From JBMSHD01 sp049416425 (GTDB lineage: Bacteria > Pseudomonadota > Gammaproteobacteria > Francisellales > Francisellaceae), in the NCBI GenBank assembly GCA_049416425.1, contig JBMSHD010000018.1, positions 1-24,678 on the forward strand: a stretch of DNA of 24,678 nucleotides, written 5' to 3'. Below are positions 23,776 through 24,678 of this stretch, piece by piece; the stretch's first letter is position 1; each line of letters begins with the position of its first letter. The position numbers and the translations under genes were made by a program. The notes beneath the pieces are model-generated. The model searched no databases. It was given only the letters and a program-made list of their open reading frames with translations, and was not told where the DNA came from.

Positions 23776-24678
23776 ATGAAAAAAATAATCATTCATGGCG
23801 GTTGTGGTGCTAGAGAAGATAGAAATGCAAAATTCAGGGACTATCATGATCATCTGATGGTGATTATCGATAAGGTCTATGATCATCTCGATAGACTCGA
23901 TGACGCCATTGAGACGGCCGTTTTTGCCGCCATGCTGCTTGAAGATGATCCCTTATTCAATGCCGGTACGGGTGCGAAACTACAACAGGATGGCAAGATT
24001 CGCCTATCGGCCTCCATCATGGACAGCCAACACAATAAATTTGCCGGAGTCATCAATGTGGAGAATATTCAAAATCCATCACAGATGGCAAGGCTTTTAT
24101 TGCATCAGCACAACAGCGTGTTGTGTGGTGAGAAGGCGAGTGATTATGCCCATCAGGTATTGAAACTACCCTTTTATGATCCGATGACGGCACATCGGTT
24201 GGAGGAATATAAAGCACTGAAAGAAGGCTATACTGGCACCATCGGTGTGGTGGCGCTTGATAGTCACGGGCATATCTGTGCCATCACCTCTACAGGAGGG
24301 GCTGGTTTTGAGCTGCCGGGGCGTGTCGGTGACAGCCCGACGGTGGCCGGGAATTTTGCCTCATCGCTTATGGGGATATCCTGTACAGGCATTGGCGAGC
24401 ATATCGTCAACAAGGCGGTGGCCGCCAAGATTCATACTCGGGTTGCCGATGGCATGCCACTCGATAAAGCTGTGGCCAAAAGCATTGATGAGAGCAATGC
24501 CGATGCCGATTATGTCGGGCTTATCGCGCTGGATTACCATGGCAATATCGTCACAGGGTCAACAAAAATCGCACAGACTTTGTATGCGTATGCAGATCAA
24601 GATCGCAAAGTAAGTTTTTATCGTTCTGAAAACTCCCCAAAATTTTGGCATTGCTGTTATGGACATGGTATAAAGGGC
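23776..24678 (+). CDS. isoaspartyl peptidase / plant-type asparaginase, 3' end outside window
   Basis: The 301 visible codons are open to the window edge, so the gene is incomplete. It is an Ntn-hydrolase of the isoaspartyl peptidase family, made as a precursor that cuts itself before a Thr. The start is MKKIIIHGGCGARED. The FNAGTGAKL loop (61-69) is typical. The autocleavage and nucleophile site is TGTIGVVALD with Thr155, followed by STGG (172-175) and LPGRVGDSP (180-188). In cyanophycin-degrading cells such enzymes split beta-Asp-Arg into Asp and Arg, which fits the operon. ATG 23776 is preferred over 23770 because GAGAA lies 7 bases before it. It is 138 bases after cphB, so it may have its own promoter. 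Confidence 0.9.
   Translation, partial: MKKIIIHGGCGAREDRNAKFRDYHDHLMVIIDKVYDHLDRLDDAIETAVFAAMLLEDDPLFNAGTGAKLQQDGKIRLSASIMDSQHNKFAGVINVENIQNPSQMARLLLHQHNSVLCGEKASDYAHQVLKLPFYDPMTAHRLEEYKALKEGYTGTIGVVALDSHGHICAITSTGGAGFELPGRVGDSPTVAGNFASSLMGISCTGIGEHIVNKAVAAKIHTRVADGMPLDKAVAKSIDESNADADYVGLIALDYHGNIVTGSTKIAQTLYAYADQDRKVSFYRSENSPKFWHCCYGHGIKG

Overview
The window looks like chromosomal DNA of a gammaproteobacterium, possibly a Legionella-, Francisella- or Coxiella-like lineage. The clues are moderate GC by eye, a tRNA cluster with encoded CCA ends, an abutting prmA-dusB pair, adk, type IV pilus pilMNOPQ genes and a cyanophycin operon. The genus cannot be fixed from the sequence. Coding is dense, and most genes inside the operons overlap or abut.

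Layout. (1) 1-823: a tRNA operon. A strong sigma70-type promoter at 276-303 reads through a structured leader that begins with a copy of the 5' end of tRNA-Gly (378-402). It then reaches tRNA-Gly(GCC), tRNA-Cys(GCA) and tRNA-Leu(UAA). (2) 1026-3623, minus strand: adk, prmA and dusB, housekeeping genes for nucleotide balance, ribosomal protein methylation and tRNA modification. (3) 3878-13546, plus strand: a compact P-type (Trb/VirB-like) type IV secretion locus. Its order is VirB2, VirB3, VirB4, two tandem VirB8-like proteins, a VirB9 with a lipobox, VirB10, a small secreted protein of unknown function, VirB6/TrbL, a TraF-like S26 peptidase, and VirB11/TrbB. No relaxase, VirD4/TraG coupling protein or recognisable VirB5 lies in the window. 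(4) 13657-17955: pilM, pilN, pilO, pilP and pilQ of the type IV pilus alignment complex and secretin. pilQ is split by an apparent one-base frameshift near 17346-17351. (5) 17956-18281: a gene-free spacer packed with consecutive hairpins. (6) 18282 to the end: cyanophycin metabolism. It holds cyanophycin synthetase, a shorter Mur-ligase protein that looks like a cyanophycin synthetase without its ATP-grasp domain, cyanophycinase, and an isoaspartyl peptidase cut by the window end.

How it fits together. The last block forms a full storage cycle: polymer synthesis from Asp and Arg, cleavage to beta-Asp-Arg dipeptides, and dipeptide hydrolysis, plus one unassigned ligase that may act on a related substrate. 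The secretion locus has inner-membrane, core-complex, pilin-processing and two ATPase parts, so it could be a working transenvelope channel, but its cargo is not encoded here. The pil genes follow on the same strand after 110 bases without an obvious terminator.

The points most worth a second look are the tRNA-fragment leader, the tandem VirB8 pair, the ATP-grasp-less synthetase-like ligase, the hairpin-rich spacer before cphA, and the pilQ frameshift.
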